Shown piece after piece: positions 36,373 to 46,736 of a stretch of DNA of 64,000 nucleotides. The notes beneath the pieces are model-generated. The model saw nothing but the letters and a program-made list of their open reading frames with translations, did not search any database and was not told where the DNA came from. The translations under genes and the position numbers were made by a program. Positions within the stretch are counted from its first letter, which is position 1, and each line of letters begins with the position of its first letter. The stretch comes from Taxillus chinensis (lineage: Eukaryota > Streptophyta > Magnoliopsida > Santalales > Loranthaceae): the NCBI GenBank assembly GCA_023512835.1, contig CM042086.1:6115799-6179798 (forward strand). The letters run 5' to 3'.

Positions 36373-36727
36373 ACGAAAGTAAAAAGACCTTTCGCCACAA
36401 AATGTACTTCTTCTATTTCGCGACAAAGGCAAAATGACCTATCACGATAACATCTTTTGTCCAAGTTCGTTTTATGCTTTGAATTGCCCGATTATTTCCC
36501 GTTTACAAGCAAAATATGCATAAAACACGATACAACTCTACAAAACACTAAACATGATAAATAATATAATTTAACACTAAATTTTAATAAAAACACTAAA
36601 AATATTATGAAAAATAAATGCAAATAGGGAAAAGATATATGTAAAATCTCTATATAAATTATGTTTATCAATAACAGGGTACTTTTGAAAAGTTATCATT
36701 AAATATGGTAATAGAATTTTAATTTAA

Positions 36728-37576
36728 GAGCACCAGTATCAAATTTTCATTAAATATGGTGACATGTCTTCCCTCATATGCAAGAATGAGATTGTCATTT
36801 GCATCACCAAGGTGTTGCAGGTGGAGCTCGATGAGTGGCCGCTCGAAGCATCCAAGAGACGGGAGGTGTGAAGTCTTGGACTTTGCAAGTCCCAAATCTT
36901 CTGGGGAAGGGAATGAAGCATGCTTTAAAGAGGGTATAGATACCTCTCATATTCAGATGCGTTTGAGGGGTCAAGGGCCACCAAGAACAAAAGTCATGCA
37001 GGTCTGGCCCAAAGCAGAATAATATTTGTATATTAGGGTTTGGGCTATTATAGATGGTATCAAAGTTGGCATCTGGGTCGGTGTGCTAGTCCCATGGGGG
37101 CTTGGGCTTCTAAGGGGAGTGGATTAAGAAGTCTTGGACTTTGCAAGTCCTACATCAGCCGAAAAAGGGAACAAAGTGTACCTTAAAGAAGGTATAGATA
37201 CCTCTCTTATGCAGACGCATTTTGGGAGCCAAGAACCTACCAAGAACAAAAGCCGTGTTGGCCTAGCCCGGCTTAAAGTGGAACAATATCTGTATATGGT
37301 GGCTTGGGTTGTTATAGGAGGAAGGGAAAGAGTCAGCGGCAATGGAGGCAACAATTGATGCACTACGAGAAGAGGCTGCAATAGACGAGGAACGAGATAG
37401 TATTCAAATAATATTATAGCCACTCATTAAATACAAATGAGATTGGCTATATTTGGCCAAGGAATTTGACAATTTGTCAAATTCATGTAAAAATTGTGTT
37501 TAATGTCGGAGGGTTTTTTTGATTTTGCTATTCATTGGTTAAAATTTACTTTTTAGCGAGACAAATGTAAATGCTC
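36728..37576. mobile_element. MITE-like element hosting a TRIM
   Basis: The left end GAGCACCAGTAT and right end ATGTAAATGCTC are imperfect inverted repeats flanked by TAA (36725-36727 and 37577-37579). They resemble the ends of the element at 54595-54987. At 36768-36866 one + frame reads like protein (CKNEIVICITKVLQVELDEW), possibly a captured gene piece. Confidence 0.4.
36867..37316 (+). mobile_element. TRIM retroelement, older copy
   Basis: LTRs about 36867-37052 and 37125-37316 share AAGTCTTGGACTTTGCAAGT, ACCAAGAACAAAAG and a TTATA end. The primer site TGGTATCAAAG begins at 37055, and the purine tract AAGGGGAGTGGAT is at 37112-37124. Same family as 25164-25629. The LTR starts are uncertain by a few bases. 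Confidence 0.75.
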
Positions 37577-37690
37577 TAACATAATGACATGTTAGATATT
37601 GGTACTACTTTTGCTATATATTGTAGTTAGTGTTTAGATGCCTCCTAACTCCTAATATAATGAATTTAGATTAATGTTATGAGGGTGAGA
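37577..37690 (+). pseudogene. possible PTC52-like intron 1 remnant
   Basis: TAACATAATGACATGTTA, a TATATTGTAGT-like stretch and GCCTCCTAA occur in the same order as in intron 1 of copy 1 (7619-7700) and copy 4. Only about 110 bp match and no exon is present. Confidence 0.35.
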
Positions 37691-38080
37691 TGTTTGGTTG
37701 ATAAACTTATTTGTAAACCGAAATTAGTTGAGATATTTGGTTCCTAATTTAATTTCTTTGTTGTCATGATCAAGATTGTCAAAATTCGATGATCTTATGA
37801 TTCCACCTAGGTATGTCAAGTACGATCAGTGGCAACATTTTAAAATCTCATGACATAAGATTAAAATTTCAATTTATAATTTTAGTTTGTTGATTTTAAA
37901 TTTTCAACTTTAAATTTAATTTATCATAGTTTAATTTTTATTGTATATATAGTATTTATTATATCAAATTTAATGAAAATATCAATTTTACAATTTTAAT
38001 TTTATCTAGTTGAAATGATTTTACTTAAACGCTTGATTTTTACCTACTCATTTATTTTACGTGAACAAGCAATAACCATA
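37691..38080. other. AT-rich spacer
   Basis: Nothing recognised. Confidence 0.4.
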
Positions 38081-38442
38081 ATTATCAGAATCGAACCGGC
38101 TTGGCCGGTCAGACCAGTAACCTAGACAATTAACCGGTTCGATTTTTTGATTGGATCATTTCTGGAAAAAAAACTTAACATTTAATTTATTCAAATGTTA
38201 AATGATATATTAACATTTAAATGTTAAAAGATCCGCTAACCCAACCAATTTTTTTAAATGGTAAAATATCATTTAATTTAATTTATAATATAATTTTAAT
38301 TTAAAATTAATGGTTAATATTGACATTTTACTTAATATATTTTTAAATTTTATCTAATTTTTCTTTTATTATAAATTTATGTCACTAAATTTTAAAATTT
38401 ATTAAAAATCTATGTTAGAAATACATATTAAAAATAAATAGT

Positions 38443-41400
38443 CAGGGGCAGAACGAGACTTTTGTGGGGGTGGGGTGGGGGGGGGGGGGGCATGGCCCCC
38501 CCCTCATTTTAAACTTTTTTTCTTTAATATATATATAGATATAGATATAGATATAGGTGTCATATTTGACCCATTCTTGAAGGGCGGAACGAGACTAAAG
38601 TGGGGCTCATTTTTTAACAAGTTTCTTTAAATGATTATAGGATTTTAGATTTATAGTTGACTCCTTCCTATTGATAAAGTAGGGCTTAATTTTAGTCGGC
38701 GCCCCTCCCTTTTGCTTCTCTTCGAATTCGACTTTTTCTATTTCGACTATTCTTTCGGGTTCAGTTCAAAGCTTAAGTTTTGAACAGATTCTTCTTCGCA
38801 TGAATTGAAGGGTCTCTTAAATTTAAATTCGAAATTTCGAAGACTTCTCTCGGCTCTCGCCTCTCGGTCTAGGTAAGCAAAATTTTCAACCCAAATTTAA
38901 TTAATTTGTGGATCTCAAATTTTAATCCCTAAATTCTGATTATTTAGTTTTTTTAAATGATTTGTATTGATTATACATATAATTTTTTCTAATCTCTATT
39001 ACCGGTAAAAAAATATGAATATCCTGCAATTTTTTCTTTTCTTAAATTTTATTGGTTGAAGGTTGACGTATCATAGTAAGTGTATTATTTTCATGGATAA
39101 TTACTAGAACTTATTTATCTAGTAATTTTCTTATTTTATCTTATTAATTTAACAAATTATTCTTATTTTATTTATAGATAGGAAAGCCATCGACGATTGA
39201 TGCATTCTTCAAAAGAACAAATTCTAAAAACTTAGAATCTAATGTATCATTGTCAAACGTTGTTATTGATACTCCAACTTCTTTTACTCGTTCTGCAAAA
39301 TCTCAAAGAATTGAAACCACTACAATTGAGTTGAATTCTTTGGAACGTGATCCTGGAAAGCGGCCACGAATATTAGATTATGATGTCAATCAACGCGATG
39401 AAATTCGGCGAGCTTACATTAAGAATGGTCCATACCAACCTATTCTTTCCCATTATCCAAAATCTGGATCAAAAGCTCATCTTCGTAGTTTTCAATCATC
39501 ATGGTTCAAGCTATTTCCTTCATGGTTAGAATATTCTCCTTCTAAAGATGCAGTGTTCTGTTTACCATGTTATCTCTTTACTCAGTCAAGGTCATTGTTA
39601 GCATTTACAGTTGATGGATTTCGAAATTGGAAGAAAGTTAAGGATGGACAAAATTGTGCTTTTTTGAATCATGTTGGGAAAGATCCTAATAGTATTCATA
39701 AAATCGCTGATAAATCATGCAAGGATTTAATGGAGCAAGCTCAACATATAGAGAGAGTTGTTGATAAATTTACTTCTGAGCAAATTGCAAAGAATCGACT
39801 CCGACTTCGAACTTCGGTTGATTCAGTTCTTTGGCTTGCAGTTCATGGTTGTGCTTTTAGGGGACATGATGAAACTGAAGATTCAATCAATCGGGGAAAT
39901 TTTCTTGGAATGCTCAGTATATTAAGTTCATACAATGACAAGGTTAAGGAAGTTGTATTGAAGAATGCTCCCCAAAATGTCTCTTATTTATCACCGAAAA
40001 TTCAAAAAGAAATTTTACATGTTATTTCAGTTAAAGTGAAGAATGCAATTCGTGAGGAAATTGGTGATGCAAAGTTTTCTATACTTGTTGATGAAGCTCG
40101 CGATGAATCAAAGAAAGAGCAAATGTCTATAGTTTTGAGATTTGTTAACAAAGATGGCATTTTGAAGGAACGTTTTTTTGGGCTTGTTCATGTCTCTAAC
40201 ACTGCAGCATTAACCCTGAAAAATGCGATATATTCTGTATTGTCTTATCACAATTTAGATATTCAGAATATTCGAGGACAAGGATATGATGGTGCAAGTA
40301 ATATGCGGGGAGAATGGAATGGATTGCAAGCATTAGTTTCAAATGACTGTCCATATGCTTACTATGTCCATTGTTTAGCACATCGTTTACAATTGGCATT
40401 AATTGCTGCATCAAGAGAAGTTATCATCATTCATAAATTTTTCGTTAAATTGTCATCTATTGTCAATATTGTTGGTGCTTCATGTAAGTGTAATGACGCA
40501 TTGAAAGTTGCTCAAGCTTTTCAAATTGAACATTTGCTTTCCATTGGTGAGTTAGAGACTGGTAGGGGGCCTTAATCAAATTGGCACTTTACAACGAGCA
40601 GGAGATACCCGTTGGAGTTCTCACTTAAGATCTGTTTCTAGCTTGATTAATATGTTCAGTTCAACTTGTGAAGTTCTTCTTAACATCATTGATGATGGGA
40701 CTTCTTGGGCTCAACGAGGTGATGCAGACACAGCTTACGAAGAATTAACATCATTTGAGTTTGTCTTCATTTTACATCTCATGAAAGACATTATGCAAAT
40801 CACTGATTTACTTTGTCAAGCTTTGCAGTCTAAATCTCAAGACATTTTAAATGCTATGCATCTTGTTTCATCAACTAAAACACTTCTCCAAAAGTTAAGA
40901 GATGACGGATGGTCAACTTTACTATCAAAGGTAAAAGGATTTTGTGAAGCACATAACATTGATGTCTTGGATATGAATGCTCGTTATGTTTCAAGAGGAG
41001 GTCGGGCTCGTCATCAAGAAAGTGAATTTACAATTGAGCATCATTATCAAATAGATATTTTTTATGCCGCAATTGATTCTCAATTACAAGAATTAAATGA
41101 TCGATTTAATGAGTATGCAGTTGAGTTGCTTATGCTTAGCTTGACTTTGGACCCTCGGAATGGATATGATTCTTTCAGATGTGATGATGTTTGGCAATTG
41201 GTAGATAAATTTTATCCACAGGACTTCACAGATGAGGAGAAAGAGCGGTTGAAAATGGAACTTGTCCATTATGAGTGTGATGTAGTTCGACATACAGAGT
41301 TTCAAAAAATGTCCTCCACTTCTGACCTTTGTCAATGGTTGGTAAAGACTAGAAGATCAGAAATCTACCAACTCATTTTTAGAGTGATTGTTCTGATGCT

Positions 41401-41763
41401 TACTCTTCTGGTTTCTACTGCAACAACAGAGCGTTCATTTTCAGCAATGAGTATTGTCAAATCTAAGCTTCGAAACAAAATGGAGGATGAGTTTCTTACT
41501 AACTCTTTGATTGTGTACATTGAAAGAGAAATAGCTATGCAACTTAGTGTGGAATCAATCATAGATGACTTTTGAGATATGAAAGAACGTCGAGTTCCAT
41601 TCTGATAAATGTTTTGGTTTGAACTTATTAATAATTTTTAATGAACTAAATAATTTTTGATTGAATCGTGTACTTTTTTTTGTTCTTGTGGTTTTTTGTG
41701 GTTAATTCTTCACAGTGTGTTGGTCTTGGAATCCCTCAGAAGATAATCCTGGTTCCACCCCTG
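38443..41763 (+). mobile_element. hAT transposon, nearly intact
   Basis: 3,321 bp. The terminal inverted repeats are CAGGGGCAGAACGAGAC and, at the right end, the inverse of CAGGGGTGGAACCAGGA. A perfect 8-bp target duplication TAAATAGT lies at 38435-38442 and 41764-41771. It carries a long transposase frame with one indel. The sharp target duplication suggests a fairly recent insertion. Confidence 0.95.
39178..41575 (+). pseudogene. hAT transposase (zinc-finger MYM1/DUF4371 type), one frameshift
   Basis: The main exon probably starts after the acceptor TTTATAG at 39177, with KPSTIDAFFKR, a common start of this family; the upstream exon is not resolved. A TTF-type zinc finger follows (SSWFKLFPSW, FCLPCYLF, residues about 75-130 of the exon). 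The DUF4371/catalytic region has LVDEARDESKKEQMS and GQGYDGASNMRG with the expected aspartates. The C-terminal dimerisation domain has TTERSFSAMSIVKSKLRNKM. The frame breaks once, where a run of five G at about 40565-40569 has one base too many. The second frame runs from there to the stop at 41573-41575. Otherwise it looks complete, so it could also be a sequencing error. Confidence 0.9.
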
Positions 41764-41935
41764 TAAATAGTATTATATCAGAAATATAATTTTAATGTGT
41801 TAGTTTAAAATATTTATTTTTTTATTAATATATGTTTATATATAATTATTAATTATTTAATTAGTTCGATCACTAATTCAGTATTTCAATTAGTGATCTG
41901 ATTACCCAGTCTAACCGGCTACGCCAAAATATATA

Positions 41936-42490
41936 TCACATCAATTACCACCTCGTTTTTTTTTAATAAGGTTGAGGCAAATTGAAAATTTGAATTCAGT
42001 AGCCGGCCTAGCGGGGCTAATTAATGTGTCCATAATAGAAAGGGAAACGTGAATATGCTGCTGCAGTGGTGCAGCATGCAGATGTCAAAACGACCGCTTT
42101 TGGATAGCCAGGAACAAGTAATGATTGAAACGTGGTGGCATCTTTAAGGTACTAGCGAATCGATATGGTAGAAAGACATATATGATGGAGAAAATTGCCG
42201 ACCAGCAATGCATGGTAAAATTACAATATTAATTAAATGGGACCATCACACGTGAGCGTATACCTATAGCTCATTTATGTGACCTGAGGAATGTGCCCAC
42301 CGGCTATCTAACAACGTTTTTTCTAAGGCAAACATGAACATACCGACATCCCAGGCTCTATGATTCTTAGGGTGCGTGGACACTCCATTTTTGTTCGGTT
42401 GCATAATTCTATTTCTAGGAGACTCCTATGTTTTCCCTGCATCGGGAGCATTGACAGGCCACTGTTTCTTTTTCCCTCCTGGACCAGGTG
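41936..42490. repeat. intergenic unit III (partial)
   Basis: A diverged, shorter third copy of units I and II: AAACGTGAATATGCT, AAGTAATGATTGAAACGTGGTGGCAT, GCATGGTAAAATTACA and ATGATTCTTAGGGTGCGTGGA occur in the same order as at 31500-32130 and 28480-28930. Confidence 0.55.
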
Positions 42491-43072
42491 TCGATATATA
42501 TATATATATAAACATTATGGTGTAATTTACTCAAGTAATTCCTGTTAGAATATTATGGGTGTTTTTAGAAATTTATAAAGCGACACATGTAATTACAAAA
42601 ATTATATGTTATTAATGAACTGTATAATTAAATGGCTAATTTTAAATTAATGAAGGTTTAATGTAATGATTATTGAGTTTAATGATTATTAAAAACAGTA
42701 GAATTTATATATATATATATATATATATCATTTTTTTCCATCAATTAATTGTACTCAGATCACGCTTAGGATTAAACCTCATTATGAGAGCAGTCTTGTC
42801 TTAGAATTGTTTATTTTTATTGATATTGTTTTTAATTTTGTAATATAAATTAATTATTTATATTGATTGTCGCGACATATAGCGTTATTCAGCGGTCCAT
42901 TCACTCCATTGTTTACGCGCATTTGCTTTTGATGTTCAAAAGAAAATGAAAAGTAAAGATTTTTTATCGATTATATTGCTGTTACCGCCTGTTATATTGT
43001 TTTATAATTGTTTTACAATTATTGCCTGTAAAGTAAAGATTTTGCTATTGGTTATGAAAAGTGAATGACCCC
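42491..43072. other. AT-rich spacer with AT microsatellites
   Basis: Short AT runs at about 42495-42512 and 42707-42728. No gene. Confidence 0.5.
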
Positions 43073-43300
43073 ACCATGCTATCATGATAATTATATTTAC
43101 ATTTAATTGTGGTATTGAGCATATAACGAATACCAAAGGAAAGCAACGTAAAGCCATATGTACTTTGAACGTAAAGGACATAAAGCCTGTACTTCGAATT
43201 GCTTTTAATAGCTTTTAACCACAACATTCAAAGTTCGAAATTTTATTATGGTTACTGCTAATATACTTTTTATCCAGTACATTAAATTGAAAAATCTGTG

Positions 43301-44276
43301 CCATGTACATATTAAAATGTGTAATTTACTTGTGGTATTATTGTGAAGTCATGAATGATGTAGACTATAGTGATTTTTTTATAATTTATTTTTTCTAATA
43401 ATTTAATATGTTATTATTAAGTAATTTCAATGATACATAATATTACTTTATAACAAATATATAATTTTACGTTTACTAATTTTGCCTATATGGATTGTTA
43501 TAGGTTTTATAGATTATTATTTTCACTCTGATTAGAAAATTATTGCATGGATAATTGTTTTAAATAAAATTAATTGTTTAATTTTATGTTTTGGAAAATA
43601 AAATTATATAGACAATATGTTATAATTTTACTTGAAATTTTAAAATACATCTCATTAAATATTTGTATAATTAAATGTTTGTTGTGACGAAAGCTTGGTC
43701 ACCAAATAGGCTTAACTTGGTAAAGCAATAAACATTCAATTAAATAATCGAACAATTGAGCCCACTAATTATAATGTTAGGATGTGACATTATAATAACT
43801 TACCAATATGTTAAGTTAATATAAATGTATATTCAAACACTTTAAAAAGTGATTTATCAGCAGATATTTTTTTTCCTTTGTGGTGGTTTCCAAATCGCTG
43901 AGAAAATAAGCATCACGACAATAATAACAAGGGTTTATAACTAACTACTAGAATAATCGCTAATAAGTACATTTATATTTACTAATTGTTGGGTTTTTTT
44001 TTACTTTGTAGTGTTTTTGAGAGTGTTAGTAGTGGTTTTAAACCCTCACTAAAGTAGTCATAATTTTAAATCTAAACCTTTGTAACATTTATAAATCGTC
44101 ACGTAATTTATCACCTTATGATTTCGTTGCATTTAATAATCACTACTAATGTTTTTAGCAAATTAAATGTCTCAAAGTTATATTGTAATTAATTTATTAT
44201 TATTATAATTAACATTATATTCATCACAAATACTTTGAAATAATAAATTCTATTACTAATTACTTTTAATTGTAAC
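43301..44276. other. AT-rich DNA private to block B
   Basis: No gene recognised; not matched in block A. Confidence 0.4.
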
Positions 44277-44729
44277 TATAATAGTCCAAGCAACTTGTAG
44301 TCTAATATTATTTCGCTTTAGGCCATTGTTTCACAGCTTTTATTCTTAGCAATGTTCACTGGCACCCCAAAACGTGTTGTGCTAGATGGGTATCCACACA
44401 TTTCTTATGAGGCGTGTTTTGTTTTCCTCTCAGTCTGATATGGGACTTATGAAATCCATGTACTCACAATTCATCCCCTTTAAGAGGCCCATGTCCCTGT
44501 GTGACTATGACATATCGACTCGGGCCCCTAGCTCTAATATCATCTATAACAATTCAAACCACTTGTAACCTGATATTGTTCCACTTTGGGTTACTGCCCA
44601 CATGGCTTTTGTTCTTGGTAGTACACACTGGCGCCCCAAAACGCATTATACTAGAGAGGTATCCACGCCTTCCTTATGAGTCACGCTTTGTTATCTTCTC
44701 AATTCGATGTGAGACTTGTGAAATTCACA
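44277..44729 (-). mobile_element. TRIM retroelement, degenerate
   Basis: LTRs about 44277-44468 and 44545-44729 share TATTCTTAGCAATG/TGTTCTTGGTAGT and CCCCAAAACG. The reverse-strand primer site corresponds to GCTCTAATATCAT at 44531-44543. Same family as 25164-25629. No target duplication is found, so it is an old insertion. Confidence 0.75.
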
Positions 44730-45740
44730 AATGCTTGCCCTAGTATTCGATTTTTTTTGCATGATATATACACAAAATATACATTTTTTATTGAACAAAT
44801 AACTTGAAATTATTAAATGCATAAAAAATTTATTTACTAAAATTTAAATAAAAAAATTACCTAGGTAACTAGTGAACAAATAAATACATAATCATGTACG
44901 AAATTATAATTTTGTTACCAATATATTGATTCATCAGCAATATATACTTCTAAACAAAATCAATGGTTTAAACTAGTTTTTTTTTACAAGTAACATACTA
45001 AAAATCTAGCTTTCTTATCAACTTGATCTATAAAGTATTGAATAAATTTATTTCCATCATCAATTCTCATAAACAAGAAATCAAATATCAGTAGAAAACT
45101 CTTCAGTGAGACCTTTTCAATTTTTAAGTTATTTCAACAAAGTATTTTTAGTTAGTTTGTAAGCACATTAATTGTTTCTTTTCTTTTTTAATTAACTGAT
45201 TGTAGGTCAGCCGGCTAGATACAAAGTAAAATGTGATAAACATGGTAGGAATATAGGAACGTTGGGTTGAGGTGTGCTTGGCTGTTTTTTATAGTGGAAA
45301 ATCCTAAAGTTTGATTATTATCAATTTAAGCACATAAGTTTGATGTGTTATTGGGACCTTTTATTAATAAGCCAAATTTTAAAGATTTCTCGCGATTATG
45401 TCTACTTCAATCAGTCATTTATTTAGGGCGGAGCCGAGCCAAAACTTTACCAAAAATTTCTTTCAATCAAATAACTTCTGGGCCAAAAAAAAAACACACG
45501 TTGCAAAAATAAACATAAAATAAATAAAACATCACATTCTAGCACTCACGATTGTTAGTCAAATACTACAATATTTTTAAAAAATATTTAATAATTATTA
45601 AATTTAATGATCATTTTTATCTAGTCCAAAGGATTTTTTTGTTTTTTGTGTTTTTTTGTTTTACAGTGATGTGGCGGTGGAGAGAGATTTGTGTAGGAGA
45701 GGAGGGCAGCGGGGGAGAGAAAGTTGTGACGGAGAATTGA
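44730..45740. other. no gene recognised
   Basis: AT-rich intergenic DNA. A GGAGAG-rich stretch at 45670-45745 is not protein-like. Confidence 0.5.
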
Positions 45741-46080
45741 GGGGTGGGTGGGGTGGTGACCGGACAGGTTCGATTTTTTCATTAGATTGAAAAAAAGTCA
45801 GAGAAATCTGACTGATCTAGTCGGTATAAAATTTATCAGGTTTATAAATAATTATAAAAAATTATTTAATTTAATTTAAAATTAATTATTAATATTTTAT
45901 TTTAATATCTTTTTAAATTTTATCTAATTTTTTATTTATATTATTAAAATTAATTAGTATTATATTAAAAGTTTAATTTTAATATATTAATTTTAAATAT
46001 TTATATAGAATTATTAATTATATGACCGATTTAACTACTGGTCTAAAACCTGTAATATGATTACCGATCGTCTAATTTTA
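45741..46080. repeat. ACCGGTT-type AT-rich repeat, uninterrupted
   Basis: Second copy of the repeat at 38081-41935 and without the hAT insert. Confidence 0.55.
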
Positions 46081-46635
46081 ATAACCATACTTATAATAGT
46101 TATTTTTTTGAATTTACAATTATAACCCTTAATCCCTCCAATGACATCTAACCCATAAAACCTAAAGATGAATCCACAACTCAATTTATATGAAAATAAA
46201 AAAAACTTCCGGGGTAATTGATTCTTGCCTCTCAATTTGGTCAAGGTTTTACCAAACTCACACCGTATTATGGCCAAATAGGCTATTGTGATTTTATTTC
46301 TCTCCCATGAGACTCAAACCAAGTACCTTACTAAGTTGTAGCACCTGTTTTACTAGCTGATATGCCCGGTTGCATATATGAAAAGTTTATAATACGTGGA
46401 GGTTGTGTACTTAAATTTATTCAGGTACAAAGTAACATCAGATGAAATTGTAATCAGAAGTGAGGTTTAGAGCAAAATTTGGGGGTAAAAAAAATCCACA
46501 ACTGAGTGGGTTTCCATATCAATTGACTGTGTCTCCTTACAATTGTCAATAGTTATTAGATATTGCATAAGCTAAATAAATAAATAATGCGTGACAAAAT
46601 AAAATTCCCGCCACGCCAACTCGCTCATGCATCTC

Positions 46636-46642
46636 TATTTAA
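46636..46642 (+). promoter_or_regulatory. TATA-like box of copy 3
   Basis: TATTTAA, about 100 bp before the start codon, conserved in sequence and spacing with copy 1. Confidence 0.5.
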
Positions 46643-46736
46643 GTCCGTGTTATCAAGATGAAGCAAAGCACCAGCTTCTCCTCCCACATCTCTCTGGTTT
46701 CTGAAATTTGGAGCCGGGAACTAACCGCAAGCTTCC

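Larger units (their letters stand above)
33823..36680. mobile_element. Gypsy-like LTR/leader sequence without genes
   Basis: Non-coding DNA with LTR-like traits: a TATA motif GCTATAAAAGGA at 34671, a purine run at 34758-34772, and reverse-strand phrases typical of Gypsy leaders near 35560-35650 (GATTTGCAAGTGTACAAATC, CAAGTAATAAAGTGG). Near 36664-36677 TGTTATTGATAAAC on the reverse strand could be an LTR start. No gag-pol motifs. I could not pair the ends, so extent and orientation are uncertain. Confidence 0.4.
38081..41935. repeat. ACCGGTT-ended AT-rich repeat, split by hAT
   Basis: The left part (38081-38442) and right part (41764-41935) together match the uninterrupted copy at 45741-46080 (CCGGTTCGATTTTTTGATTGGA against CAGGTTCGATTTTTTCATTAGA, and AAATTTTATCTAATTTTT). 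The outer ends are related to GAACCGGC...GGCCGGTC and CTAACCGGC. No coding capacity. Confidence 0.6.

Noticed and set aside
36225..36464. 79-codon reverse frame with a 9-residue repeat as a gene
   Set aside because: Depends on the 27-bp tandem repeat in probable LTR DNA.
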